Source: a bacterium (GTDB taxonomy: Bacteria; Bacillota; Bacilli; Lactobacillales; Streptococcaceae). From it: a stretch of DNA of 41,072 bases. This document shows positions 16,336 through 24,356 of the stretch, piece by piece (positions within the stretch are counted from its first letter, which is position 1; every line of letters begins with the position of its first letter). The notes beneath the pieces are model-generated. The model did not search any database and was not told the origin of the DNA. It was given only the letters and a program-made list of their open reading frames with translations. The position numbers were made by a program, and so were the translations under genes. The stretch is from contig CAJNBS010000017.1 of the NCBI GenBank assembly GCA_905221065.1, positions 1-41,072 of the forward strand. The letters are read 5' to 3'.

Positions 16336-16337
16336 AC

Positions 16338-17327
16338 TTATTCTGTATCTACAACGACATAGCGATTTGGCTCGTCACCCTCAGAGTAACTAGTCACGCC
16401 ATCCATACGTGAAATAATACGATGAATAATCTTGCGTTCACTATTCGACATTGGATCTGTCTGATGACTACGTCCTTCTTCTAAAACACGAGTCGCCAAT
16501 TTTTGCGCATAGGTCTGCAAGACTTCTGCACGATGTTCAACATAATCATTGACATTAATAGTGATATAGAAAGTTCTTGAATAGCGGTTATATAGATAAT
16601 TTTGCGCCAACAGTTGCAAGGCCTTCAAAACTTTACCATGATAACCGATAATACGACCTGGTTCATTGGTGTCAATTTGTAGATTGATGCTACGACGGTT
16701 ATAATCATTTGAAAGTGTGGCTTCAACATCCATGTCATCAATAATTGTTTGAACATAAGTCGTTACTTCCGTAGCTACTTGTTCAATATCAAAGCTCGGT
16801 TCAACTTTCAAGCCCAAGTCTTCTAGTTCTTGACTTTCAGTTTGTTCCGCTTGAGTCTCAGCAATAGGAGTTTCTACTTCTTCTCCGAAACCAGCTTCTT
16901 CAAGTTGTAATTCATTTAAAATCTCAATGTGACCAGTTTCTTCTAAGATCGTGCTGGCATGTCTTTCATGTTTTAAGATTTCAGCCTTGACTTCATCAGA
17001 AATACCTTGGCCTTCCTCTTCAATCTTTTTAATTGCTTCTACAACATGCCCCAAATCAACGGTCGCTTCACTAACTGTTTTAACAGGCTCATTCAAATCA
17101 TTGATTTGTTTTGGAACCCCCTTTACAGCTTGTTGGTTTGCTTTTACAACTGTCGTTTCACTAATCGCATCGATATCCACTTGGGCTGGCTTTTTACCAA
17201 ATAAACCAAGAAATCCATTTTTTTCACGAGAAATGACTTTGATATGAGCCTTTAGTCTTGGGATATCTAATTCTTTCAATCCTTTCTGGATTGCTTCTTC
17301 AACAGTTGAACCTGTAAATACTACCAT
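16338..17327 (-). CDS. khpB: RNA-binding protein KhpB (Jag/EloR)
   Basis: It works with KhpA in an RNA-binding complex that controls cell elongation and septal wall synthesis in pneumococci. The 329-residue protein has an N-terminal Jag domain (1-55, ending REKNGFLGLFGKKPAQVDI), a long acidic linker (about 60-190), a KH domain with the GxxG loop in RIIGYHGKVLKALQLLAQ, and a C-terminal R3H domain (SNSERKIIHRIISRMDGVTSYSEG). Threonine 89 (SEATVDLG) is in the position reported as the StkP phosphorylation site in pneumococcus. The ATG follows AAGGAGGAA. It lies 17 bases after yidC, in one operon with rnpA. Confidence 0.95.
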   Translation of the reverse strand: MVVFTGSTVEEAIQKGLKELDIPRLKAHIKVISREKNGFLGLFGKKPAQVDIDAISETTVVKANQQAVKGVPKQINDLNEPVKTVSEATVDLGHVVEAIKKIEEEGQGISDEVKAEILKHERHASTILEETGHIEILNELQLEEAGFGEEVETPIAETQAEQTESQELEDLGLKVEPSFDIEQVATEVTTYVQTIIDDMDVEATLSNDYNRRSINLQIDTNEPGRIIGYHGKVLKALQLLAQNYLYNRYSRTFYITINVNDYVEHRAEVLQTYAQKLATRVLEEGRSHQTDPMSNSERKIIHRIISRMDGVTSYSEGDEPNRYVVVDTE

Positions 17328-17344
17328 TACCAGATTCCTCCTTA

Positions 17345-18175
17345 TTATTTCGTTTTCTGAGCCTTTTTCTTGGCTTTTCTTTTTCTATTTTCCAAATCTT
17401 TTTGTGCCTGTACTACGGCCTCGCGCTCTGCGATAATCTTGAATGGATTATTCAGGAAATAGGTTTGCAAGACTTGATAAGCATTGGACACTGCCCAGTA
17501 GAGAGCGACTCCGCTCGGAGCATAAACCCCAAAGATAAAGATTAAGACTGGAATCCCATACATCATCGCAGTCGTAGCTCCATTACGCTCAGACAAGGCT
17601 TTATTGGACAACCAAGTACTTAAAAAAGTGAATACTGCCGCTAAAATCGGAAGCACGAATGTCGTATCCACACCACCAAGGTTAATCCATAAGAAATGAC
17701 CTGTCTTCAAAAAGTCAACTCTTGATAGAGCTTGGAACAAGGCCAAGATAAGCGGCATCTGAATTAAAATCGGCCAAAGAGAATCTGACTGTCTGACACC
17801 CATTTCTTTAAAGACTTTACGCATTTCCTGCTCTAGCTTGGTTCTGCTTTCCATATCTCGACCCGGATATTGTTCTCGAAGCGCCTTAATGCGTGGTTGA
17901 GCTTCCTGCATTTTTCTAGAAGCCACCATTTGCACTTGAAAGACTGGCAAGAGCACTGTACGAATCAAGATTGTAAAGAGAATAATTCCCACTCCGATAC
18001 TAATATCAAACGATAAAAAGCGAATGATTTCCGCAAAGAAGTAAACCAATTTACTCCAAAAATCAGTCGAATCTGCTGTAATATCACTAGTTGTCCCATT
18101 AGTTGCACAGGCTGTCATAATAAATAGAGATAAACCTAGCAAACTAGTCAACTGTAGTTTCTTTTTCACTCCCAT
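17345..18175 (-). CDS. yidC: Membrane protein insertase YidC (lipoprotein form)
   Basis: It inserts proteins into the cytoplasmic membrane with or without SecYEG. The 276-residue precursor has a lipoprotein signal ending in the lipobox MTAC (C23), then the Oxa1/YidC fold of five membrane spans (starting near [37 protein letters not shown]) with the conserved arginine in the first. The C-terminal tail is very basic ([14 protein letters not shown]), as in ribosome-binding forms. It overlaps rnpA by 32 bases. The linkage to rnpA and khpB suggests the paralogue often called YidC2. Confidence 0.94.
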   Translation of the reverse strand: MGVKKKLQLTSLLGLSLFIMTACATNGTTSDITADSTDFWSKLVYFFAEIIRFLSFDISIGVGIILFTILIRTVLLPVFQVQMVASRKMQEAQPRIKALREQYPGRDMESRTKLEQEMRKVFKEMGVRQSDSLWPILIQMPLILALFQALSRVDFLKTGHFLWINLGGVDTTFVLPILAAVFTFLSTWLSNKALSERNGATTAMMYGIPVLIFIFGVYAPSGVALYWAVSNAYQVLQTYFLNNPFKIIAEREAVVQAQKDLENRKRKAKKKAQKTK

Positions 18176-18515
18176 TTCCTTCCTGGTAAATCTTTGATAA
18201 TTTTAATACGTGGAGTAGATTTTTCTCCATCTCTGCGTATTCCAAGGTTTCGACCCCTTTTCGAGCAATGACAACAAAGTCGACATCTTCTACCAGACTC
18301 CCTTTTACATTCTGGATAATATGTCGGATTCGTCGCTTGATTTGATTTCTAGTGACGGCATTCCCCAGTTTTTTGCTAACTGATAGACCTACTCGAAAAT
18401 GGTTTTTCTGATTTTCTAACTGGTAGACAACAAATTTTCGGTTAGCAAAACTTGTTCCTTCCTTGAAAATCGCCTTAAAATCTTTCTCTCTTTTTACACG
18501 AAAGTTTTTCTTCAA
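18144..18515 (-). CDS. rnpA: Ribonuclease P protein component
   Basis: It helps the RNase P RNA to cut 5' leaders from tRNA precursors. The 123-residue basic protein has the family signature in [13 protein letters not shown] and begins [19 protein letters not shown]. The start codon is TTG at 18515, seven bases after GGAG, a start that gives exactly the family N-terminus. It is first in the rnpA-yidC-khpB operon behind an extended -10 promoter. Confidence 0.95.
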   Translation of the reverse strand: MKKNFRVKREKDFKAIFKEGTSFANRKFVVYQLENQKNHFRVGLSVSKKLGNAVTRNQIKRRIRHIIQNVKGSLVEDVDFVVIARKGVETLEYAEMEKNLLHVLKLSKIYQEGNGSEKETTVD

Positions 18516-18544
18516 AACTCAACTCCATCTATTAAATTACTACT

Positions 18545-18572
18545 ATTATACCATATTTTTCAAAAAAGCCAA
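18545..18572 (-). promoter_or_regulatory. Promoter of rnpA-yidC-khpB
   Basis: Minus strand TG-G-TATAAT extended -10 (hexamer 18545-18550) with a moderate -35, TTGGCT (18567-18572), 16 bases upstream. Confidence 0.7.
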
Positions 18573-18601
18573 TCATAGCAAGGTTTTGGACAATTTCATC
18601 A

Positions 18602-18634
18602 GAAAAAGAAGCTGGAAAAATCACTTTTCCAACT
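18602..18634 (-). terminator. Terminator of ackA
   Basis: On the minus strand AGTTGGAAAA, a five-base loop and TTTTCCAGCT (one wobble) are followed by TCTTTTT. Confidence 0.8.
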
Positions 18635-18660
18635 CCTTGTACGGAATATTTTTTCTAGTT

Positions 18661-19854
18661 TTACTTATTTTTCAAGCGTTCAACATCACGAGCAATAACT
18701 AATTCTTCATCTGTTGGAATAACCAAGACACGAATCTTCGCAGCCTCTGTTGAGATGTCTCCTGTCACGCCAAAGACGTTCTTTTCTGGGTCAACATCAC
18801 AGCCAAACCAAGAAATACCTGAGATAACATCTTCACGTACAGCAGCTGCATTTTCTCCGATACCTGCTGTGAAGATAATAGCATCTGCTCCATTTAGGAC
18901 TGCAAGGTATTGACCGATATGTTTTTGGATACGATCAACATACATTTCATAGGCTAAAGTGGCATCGTGGTCCCCTTCTTCCATAGCAGCAATCACATCA
19001 CGCATATCACTAGATTTGCCTGAAACACCCATAAGGCCTGACTCACGATTAAGGACGTGACTAATGTTTTCAGGCGTGTTAAAGTCCTCTGTATATTGCA
19101 TTAAATAAGGAATGATAGCTGGATCAATATCCCCTGTACGAGTTCCCATCATCACACCACCAAGTGGAGTGAAGCCCATTGAAGTATCGACAGATTGACC
19201 ACCCTTAACAGCTGTAATAGATGCACCATTACCAATGTGGCAAGTAATCAATTTCAAGTCTTCTAATGGACGTCCCAAAAGTTTTGCAGCTTCTCCTGCT
19301 ACAAACTGGTGGCTTGTACCGTGGGCACCATATTTACGAACCTTGTTTTCTGTGTAATATTTTGTTGGTAGAGGGTAGCGATAAGCTTTCTCTGGCATAC
19401 TTGTGTGGAATGAAGTATCAAAAACAACTACACTGGTAATGTCTGGCAACAATTCCTTGAAGGCACGAACACCTGCTGCATTGGCTGGATTGTGGAGAGG
19501 AGCCAACAAGCTCAACTCTTCAACTTTTTCTAATACATCACCTTCAACAACTGTTGATTCTTTGAAGTATTCTCCACCGGCAACAACACGATGTCCAACA
19601 CCTGTAATCTCATCGTAAGCCTTGATAATATCGAAACGAATCAAGTCATCCAATAAAATTTTAACAGCTTGTGTGTGATTTTCGATATCCAAAATTTGTT
19701 GTTCAGAACGGCCGTCAAATTTTACAGTTGAAATTGAATCTTTCAAACCGATACGTTCAATCAAGCCTTTGGCTAACACTTTTTCCTCTGGCATTAAGTA
19801 TAATTGCCATTTCAAACTTGAACTTCCTGCATTGATTGCAATTGTTTTTGTCAT
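18661..19854 (-). CDS. ackA: Acetate kinase
   Basis: It makes ATP and acetate from acetyl phosphate in overflow metabolism; in streptococci that carry pyruvate oxidase it also uses acetyl phosphate from that enzyme. The 397-residue protein begins with the phosphate-binding signature [13 protein letters not shown] and has the second signature [11 protein letters not shown] and the nucleotide-binding block HIGNGAS. Full length for the family. A cre-like site sits between the -10 and the gene. Confidence 0.97.
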   Translation of the reverse strand: MTKTIAINAGSSSLKWQLYLMPEEKVLAKGLIERIGLKDSISTVKFDGRSEQQILDIENHTQAVKILLDDLIRFDIIKAYDEITGVGHRVVAGGEYFKESTVVEGDVLEKVEELSLLAPLHNPANAAGVRAFKELLPDITSVVVFDTSFHTSMPEKAYRYPLPTKYYTENKVRKYGAHGTSHQFVAGEAAKLLGRPLEDLKLITCHIGNGASITAVKGGQSVDTSMGFTPLGGVMMGTRTGDIDPAIIPYLMQYTEDFNTPENISHVLNRESGLMGVSGKSSDMRDVIAAMEEGDHDATLAYEMYVDRIQKHIGQYLAVLNGADAIIFTAGIGENAAAVREDVISGISWFGCDVDPEKNVFGVTGDISTEAAKIRVLVIPTDEELVIARDVERLKNK

Positions 19855-19868
19855 AATAAGACTCCTCT

Positions 19869-19882
19869 TTTAAGCGTTTTCA
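19869..19882. promoter_or_regulatory. cre-like CcpA site in the ackA leader
   Basis: On the minus strand TGAAAACGCTTAAA matches the CcpA consensus at nearly every position. It begins 4 bases downstream of the ackA -10, a position that predicts repression rather than the upstream activation known for ackA in Bacillus. Confidence 0.6.
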
Positions 19883-19885
19883 TCT

Positions 19886-19894
19886 ATTATAACA
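19886..19894 (-). promoter_or_regulatory. Extended -10 promoter of ackA
   Basis: Minus strand TG-T-TATAAT, hexamer 19886-19891. A clear -35 is not seen; the region upstream is the end of the neighbouring methyltransferase gene. Confidence 0.6.
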
Positions 19895-19903
19895 AAATCT
19901 ATT

Positions 19904-20857
19904 TTATATTTCAGTACCTTGAGTCCATTTTTGAAAATTTTCTTTAAATTTCATTAAAACACTTGCATCTTGCAGGCTAGAAAGTGGATAAACAAAGGGT
20001 TCTACTGTAATATCAGTTTTCTTTTGTAAGATAAAAATCGTCTTAGATTGTTTGGCATTAGCAAAGAGATTTTCAGGCAGACTGATCATGGCAACTAAAT
20101 TCGCCTCCTCTTTCAACCAGCCTTTCAATAAATCACTTTGAGGACTGGTCAACAAATCACTCGGAGCGAGAAAAATAGCATATCCATCTGACTTGAGATA
20201 CTTAAGTCCTTGTTCCATGAGCAAGTGGTGGGCGTAGGTATGTTCTTGACTAGAAGCAACTTGATGGCGCGCTGCAACGGCATCATCAGGATAATAGCCA
20301 ACAGGCAAGTCACTGATGACCACGTCGCTTTCTTTGAGCATTTGTGGACGAACGGCATCTCCTTGGACAAAGCCAGCCTGCAAACCAATCACATCTGCCA
20401 TGCTAGCTGCCAAATCAATCAGCAAATCATCTACTTCCATTCCCAAGTAATCCACCTTTTTAGCCAGAGAGGTTAAGAAAGTAGCACCCAGAATCCCCAT
20501 CCCAGAACCCATTTCGAGGATAGTAATTTCCTCCTCTTTAAACAACTCTTCCACAATAAACACCAAAAGTAAAGCAATGGCATCTGGCGTAAACTGGTGA
20601 TTAGCCTGCAAGGGTTCTGTTTGTCCTGCCTTCATCAAGAGGAACTGGTAAGTCTTGAGCCACTCTTCCTTGCGAAGCGCTAAACGCTTAAGGGCTTGAT
20701 TGTTCTCCTTGACCTGTTCTAAATCAGTCTCGCCATCCAGATAGATGCTGTTTTGCTCCACCAAGGCGTCATAAAAATTGGTCGCCAAATCACTTTGGAT
20801 GACTTGGACATTCTCTAGTAAATAGGTATAAGCTTGTTCAATTTTTTCAAAATCCAT
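19904..20857 (-). CDS. YtxK-like class I SAM-dependent methyltransferase
   Basis: The 317-residue protein has a helical N-terminal domain (1-100) and a Rossmann methyltransferase domain: motif I ILEMGSGMGILGATFLTSL (about 117-135) and motif IV VVISDLPVGYYPDD, which resembles the NPPY/DPPY loop of N6-adenine methyltransferases but reads DLPVGYY. Homologues commonly follow the comG operon before ackA in Firmicutes; the substrate is unknown. The N-terminus (MDFEKIEQAYTYLLENV) fits the family. An extended -10 (TGATAAGAT) ends six bases before the ATG and an AGGA motif is too close to serve, so the mRNA is predicted leaderless. Confidence 0.88.
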   Translation of the reverse strand: MDFEKIEQAYTYLLENVQVIQSDLATNFYDALVEQNSIYLDGETDLEQVKENNQALKRLALRKEEWLKTYQFLLMKAGQTEPLQANHQFTPDAIALLLVFIVEELFKEEEITILEMGSGMGILGATFLTSLAKKVDYLGMEVDDLLIDLAASMADVIGLQAGFVQGDAVRPQMLKESDVVISDLPVGYYPDDAVAARHQVASSQEHTYAHHLLMEQGLKYLKSDGYAIFLAPSDLLTSPQSDLLKGWLKEEANLVAMISLPENLFANAKQSKTIFILQKKTDITVEPFVYPLSSLQDASVLMKFKENFQKWTQGTEI

Positions 20858-20863
20858 ATTCCT

Positions 20864-20872
20864 ATCTTATCA
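20864..20872 (-). promoter_or_regulatory. Extended -10 promoter of the YtxK-like gene, predicted leaderless start
   Basis: Minus strand TG-A-TAAGAT, then AGGAAT, then the ATG at 20857. The hexamer ends at 20864, six bases before the start codon. Confidence 0.55.
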
Positions 20873-20902
20873 AATTTCCCTTCTTTTTTCCATCCTTATA
20901 GA

Positions 20903-20933
20903 AAAATCACTCCCTGACTAGGCGAGTGATTTT
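20903..20933 (-). terminator. Terminator of the small methyltransferase gene
   Basis: Perfect 10-base arms, AAAATCACTC and GAGTGATTTT, pair around an 11-base loop; on the minus strand the second arm runs into TTTTTC. The first arm and part of the loop overlap the end of the coding sequence. Confidence 0.8.
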
Positions 20934-21505
20934 GGGGCTACTGTAAAAAAGAGTTCTGAGTAATTTCCTTGAAACAAATCTTCAGCGCTATAGAGAATCT
21001 GACTATGCACAGATGAAAAACCATGCTCAATTAGCTTGCTTTCCAGTTCAGTAAATTCAAAGCCGTGATGGTTAGCTTCCGCCTTGGTAAAATCAGTAAT
21101 GAGGAGTTGTCCATCTTTCCTCAAATGTTGATGAAACAGTGAGAGAGCTGCATCCACATCAGGCATATGATGAAGAACCCGACAAACAACAATGAGATCA
21201 AACTCTTGCTTCAAGGGACTTTTCAATAAATCTTGTTCCAAAAACTGGATATTCTTGATTTCTTGCTGTTCCGCTTTCAAACGAGCCTGCTCCAGCATTT
21301 TCTCAGAAATGTCTACAAGAGTGACAGACTTAGCCTGCTTGGCTAGAGGCAAGGCTAAGAGCCCCGTCCCTCCGCCGAAATCCAAAATTTCTTTGTCTGA
21401 TAGAAAATCAATCTGTTTCTCAACTGCTTGACAAACCAAGTTTGCAAGAAAGATATTTTTAGGGGAATCGAAAGTTTCTGCTTTGTGGTTAAAATCATGT
21501 TTCAT
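20918..21505 (-). CDS. Small class I SAM-dependent methyltransferase
   Basis: The 195-residue protein is a Methyltransf_11-type enzyme: motif I ILDFGGGTGLLALPLA (about 40-55), the acidic end of strand 2 in VTLVDISEKML, motif IV FDLIVVCRVLHHM and post-motif LLITDFTK. The substrate cannot be told. The ATG has no ribosome-binding site; the extended -10 TGCTAAACT ends six bases upstream, so a leaderless mRNA is predicted. It lies 32 bases after comGG, so it could also be read through from the comG operon, and a terminator overlaps its end. Confidence 0.88.
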   Translation of the reverse strand: MKHDFNHKAETFDSPKNIFLANLVCQAVEKQIDFLSDKEILDFGGGTGLLALPLAKQAKSVTLVDISEKMLEQARLKAEQQEIKNIQFLEQDLLKSPLKQEFDLIVVCRVLHHMPDVDAALSLFHQHLRKDGQLLITDFTKAEANHHGFEFTELESKLIEHGFSSVHSQILYSAEDLFQGNYSELFFTVAPKSLA

Positions 21506-21511
21506 ATTTTT

Positions 21512-21520
21512 AGTTTAGCA
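21512..21520 (-). promoter_or_regulatory. Extended -10 promoter of the small methyltransferase gene, predicted leaderless start
   Basis: Minus strand TG-C-TAAACT, then AAAAAT, then the ATG at 21505. It lies in the 32-base gap after comGG. Confidence 0.5.
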
Positions 21521-21537
21521 CAAAGTAGTTGAATTGA

Positions 21538-21951
21538 CTAGGAATTCTCTTTCTTTTCAGACTTCTCTTCTGATTTTTTCTTTTCCGCTTGATTACTTGA
21601 ATCAGTCACTACCTTTTCCTTTTTATCCGTTTTCTCTTCTTTGATTTTGACTGAAGGAAATAGGAACTCATATTGGCTCTTAGGCGTACGAACCCTTGTC
21701 ACTAAGCTTGTTTTCTTATTCTGATAACTCACCTGACCCAGATTAAAGGACTGTTCCCCACTTTCTTTCTCGGCTTTATCCTTGGTTCGTTTAGCCATAG
21801 CAAAAGCAACCAACTTTTCTTTATTCAAAGCATAGTCTTGATAGTGGGCGACTTGTCGGTTCAAGTAAAATTGTAACAAAAGGCTAAAGATGGCTGCCAG
21901 GGTGACTGCATAGAGGAGAACTCCTGCCTTAACTTTTTTCTTTTTCCACAC
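21538..21951 (-). CDS. comGG: Competence pilus minor pilin ComGG (CglG)
   Basis: Last gene of the competence pilus operon. The 137-residue protein begins with a short basic leader and prepilin-like site [24 protein letters not shown] (cleavage expected after A9), then a variable domain and a very lysine- and glutamate-rich tail (about 105-137). The glutamate normally found five residues after the cut is replaced by tyrosine, as is common in ComGG. It overlaps comGF by 23 bases. Confidence 0.88.
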   Translation of the reverse strand: MWKKKKVKAGVLLYAVTLAAIFSLLLQFYLNRQVAHYQDYALNKEKLVAFAMAKRTKDKAEKESGEQSFNLGQVSYQNKKTSLVTRVRTPKSQYEFLFPSVKIKEEKTDKKEKVVTDSSNQAEKKKSEEKSEKKENS

Positions 21952-22390
21952 GATAGATGAACTCCCTTTCTAAGCCTTTTTGAAACTGGAAACGAAAACG
22001 AACCACTTGATTTTCCTCTGTAATCTGTGCTGATTTGAGTCCATAAACCATAGGCTGATAACCTCGTCCACTAGCATCGGTTTTTCGAAAATCGTCCGAT
22101 TTAGACTTGCCTATCGCAATTTCCTTGCCATCCTGCTTCATATAGAGGCGATTGTCTTCTACTTTTTCGAACTGTGAACGGTCTAATTCTGCCTCCAGCT
22201 GGTCTACAAACAAGAGCCACTCTTTTTGCTCGCTTTGTTGCTGGTAGCGAACTTCTGAAATGAGTAGCTGACTCATGGCTTGAAAGAGGAGTAAACTCCC
22301 ACTGATGAAAATAAGAGCAATTAGGGATTCTAACAGGGTAAAAGCCTTGATTTTATGGCTCTTTGATAGCCAACAACTGTTCTGAACCAT
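21929..22390 (-). CDS. comGF: Competence pilus minor pilin ComGF (CglF)
   Basis: The 153-residue prepilin has the cleavage site [24 protein letters not shown] (after A16), followed by a typical helix and a beta-rich C-terminal part. It belongs to the minor pilins that prime the competence pilus. The start at 22390 follows GGAGGTTTATC; the open frame continues further upstream into comGE but without a ribosome-binding site. It overlaps comGE by 38 bases and comGG by 23. Confidence 0.9.
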   Translation of the reverse strand: MVQNSCWLSKSHKIKAFTLLESLIALIFISGSLLLFQAMSQLLISEVRYQQQSEQKEWLLFVDQLEAELDRSQFEKVEDNRLYMKQDGKEIAIGKSKSDDFRKTDASGRGYQPMVYGLKSAQITEENQVVRFRFQFQKGLEREFIYRVEKEKS

Positions 22391-22655
22391 GATAAACCTC
22401 CAATCCCTTTTCACTAGAAAACACCTGAATCTCAACTCCGTTGATGTTTACCTGATTTTGACCTGTCTGTAGGGCCATCTTAGCTACCCTCAAGACTTCT
22501 TCCTTTTGCAAGATTTTTGCTTCTTCTTGCCTATTTTTCTGAATTTGTCCCAAAAGAAGGGTAGCAATACTGGCAAAGATAGCTAGAGCGACTACTGCTT
22601 CCAGTAAAATTACTGCCCTAATTTTTTGTTTCCTTAATGCGTTTAATTTTTCCAT
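22353..22655 (-). CDS. comGE: Competence pilus minor pilin ComGE (CglE)
   Basis: The 100-residue prepilin has the site [26 protein letters not shown] (after A14), with valine in place of the usual phenylalanine at the first mature position and the conserved glutamate five residues on. It overlaps comGD upstream and comGF downstream, both by 38 bases, which implies translational coupling. Confidence 0.9.
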   Translation of the reverse strand: MEKLNALRKQKIRAVILLEAVVALAIFASIATLLLGQIQKNRQEEAKILQKEEVLRVAKMALQTGQNQVNINGVEIQVFSSEKGLEVYHGSEQLLAIKEP

Positions 22656-23052
22656 TTCCTAGATATAATTGATAGCGAATTGCTCCTTTACTGGTCTGAA
22701 ATTCAACCTTAGCCAGGGACGAATTGCCCCCAGCTCGATCAAATGTAATACTTTGGCCTGATGGTGCCTGAATTCCTTTAGGAACTGTCAACTTTTGACT
22801 GCCGTTACTGATCGTCTGCCCATCTAAGTTTAGACTAGTCTTTTGCTGACTGGCTACACTGCGTTTTTGGGTTTCCCGATAGAGTTCTTCAAACTCCATA
22901 AAGAAAATCTGCTCCTCTACCGCCGCAAAAGTGGACTGGACAGAGCCGGATAAGCCCAAGGCAAGGATACTCACAAGTCCCAAAACCAAGAGACTTTCCA
23001 GCATGGTAAAGGCCTTAATCTGCAACGGTTTGACTGGTATTTTGTTTAGCAT
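22618..23052 (-). CDS. comGD: Competence pilus minor pilin ComGD (CglD)
   Basis: The 144-residue prepilin has the site QIKA/FTMLESLLVLGLVSILALGL (after A14) and a glycine- and serine-rich globular domain. The start at 23052 gives the short basic leader typical of the family; the frame is open to 23097 but that would lengthen the leader. It overlaps comGC by 38 bases and has only a weak ribosome-binding site, so coupling to comGC translation is likely. Confidence 0.9.
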   Translation of the reverse strand: MLNKIPVKPLQIKAFTMLESLLVLGLVSILALGLSGSVQSTFAAVEEQIFFMEFEELYRETQKRSVASQQKTSLNLDGQTISNGSQKLTVPKGIQAPSGQSITFDRAGGNSSLAKVEFQTSKGAIRYQLYLGNGKIKRIKETKN

Positions 23053-23338
23053 GGTATTCTTTATAAGCTTTAGCCTGTTCTTCCGTGATTCGCCCATCTG
23101 CTTGTAACTTACTTAGGCTAGCATCTTCATTTTTATCTAAGCTATAAAGCTCTGCCTGACTTTCCACCACCTTAACAACAGCAGCTTTTCCTTTATCATT
23201 GACCGCCTCTTTTTGCTTGGTCAAATTAGGTACAAAAAGCAAGAGAAGCACGCTGATGATGAGCAAGACCACCAACATCTCCACAAGTGTGAAAGCTTTA
23301 ACCTTAGCTTTTTTCAATAATGTCATCATTTTTTTCAT
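23015..23338 (-). CDS. comGC: Competence pilus major pilin ComGC (CglC)
   Basis: This is the main subunit of the pilus that captures external DNA. The 107-residue prepilin has the site KVKA/FTLVEMLVVLLIISVLLLLFVPNL (after A15) and a helical domain up to KLQADGRITEEQAKAYKEYH. The C-terminal end (AKQNTSQTVAD) differs from the pneumococcal ending I remember, in a surface-exposed part. It starts two bases after comGB. Confidence 0.95.
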   Translation of the reverse strand: MKKMMTLLKKAKVKAFTLVEMLVVLLIISVLLLLFVPNLTKQKEAVNDKGKAAVVKVVESQAELYSLDKNEDASLSKLQADGRITEEQAKAYKEYHAKQNTSQTVAD

Positions 23339-23339
23339 T

Positions 23340-24356
23340 TTAAAAATTTACCTCCATATTTTGATACATGGGCATTAGCATTGCCGCATAAAGTAAAACG
23401 ATAATCAGTGCCACAAAGATAAAGACCAGTGGCTGCACCAGATTCATGGTGCGATTGACTCGGGTAAAAAAGGCTTCCCAAGTTTTTTCAGCATAGATTT
23501 CCAACTCACTACCCAGCTTGGACTTGACTTCCCCATACTCGATGATGAGACTCAACTCCTTTTTAAAGAAAGGATAGGTTCCTATAGTCTGAGAAAATTC
23601 GTGGCCATTTTGTAGGGCTTGAGACAGATCTTGACCGATTTCTTTAAAGAGCTGGGAACCCTGTTCCTGCATCATCTGAAAAATCTGCGTCAGCTCCATC
23701 CCCTGTGAAATCATATTACCCCACTCACGCGCATAATAAGCTGTCAGATAGGTCTGAACAAAAATTCCAAAGAAGGGAAGGCGTGCTAAGATAGAAAAAA
23801 CGCGCATCTTAGAACTTCTTTTATAAAAAGTGAGTGCTAAAAGGACACCTACTGAAACAAAGCCTACCATTCCTAGAAAGATTTGTGGCAGATTGCCGAT
23901 AATTTGGGTGGCAATATTGCTACTATCCAATTGTGGTAGTAGGTAGTTACGTAGTCCCAGCATAATTAAGAGAAGAAAACCCAGCAAAATCAAGGGATAG
24001 GTCGCTACTTCAATTAGTTTTTTCTTGACCTTGGCCAGATTGTCTAGATACTCTTCTATCTTTCCCAAACTCAGGTGGAGATTCCCATGAACTTCAGCTA
24101 GGGATAACTGAGTGACAATGGCGCTTGAAAATCCAAAACTTTCCATCATTTCTGAGAATGATTTCCCCTGAGACAAACCTGTGCGCATCTGGCTCACACA
24201 CTGCTTGTCCAACAAGGCACTCCTATCTAAAAAGGAGATAGTCTCTACCAGATGAAAACCGCTGGAAAAGAGATTGTTAAACAAGGTGATGATATTTTTT
24301 TGCTTAGCTGTAGCTAATTTTTTCCGTTTCAGCCTGAAGACTTGTGATATGTCCAT
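23340..24356 (-). CDS. comGB: Competence pilus assembly membrane protein ComGB (CglB)
   Basis: This is the GspF/PilC-type platform protein that works with the ComGA ATPase. The 338-residue product has two T2SSF repeats and three membrane spans (about 145-165, 180-205 and 310-332, the last VFIFVALIIVLLYAAMLM). The start at 24356 gives the family length; the open frame continues to 24431 inside comGA. It overlaps comGA by 53 bases and lacks a strong ribosome-binding site, which suggests coupled translation. Confidence 0.93.
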   Translation of the reverse strand: MDISQVFRLKRKKLATAKQKNIITLFNNLFSSGFHLVETISFLDRSALLDKQCVSQMRTGLSQGKSFSEMMESFGFSSAIVTQLSLAEVHGNLHLSLGKIEEYLDNLAKVKKKLIEVATYPLILLGFLLLIMLGLRNYLLPQLDSSNIATQIIGNLPQIFLGMVGFVSVGVLLALTFYKRSSKMRVFSILARLPFFGIFVQTYLTAYYAREWGNMISQGMELTQIFQMMQEQGSQLFKEIGQDLSQALQNGHEFSQTIGTYPFFKKELSLIIEYGEVKSKLGSELEIYAEKTWEAFFTRVNRTMNLVQPLVFIFVALIIVLLYAAMLMPMYQNMEVNF

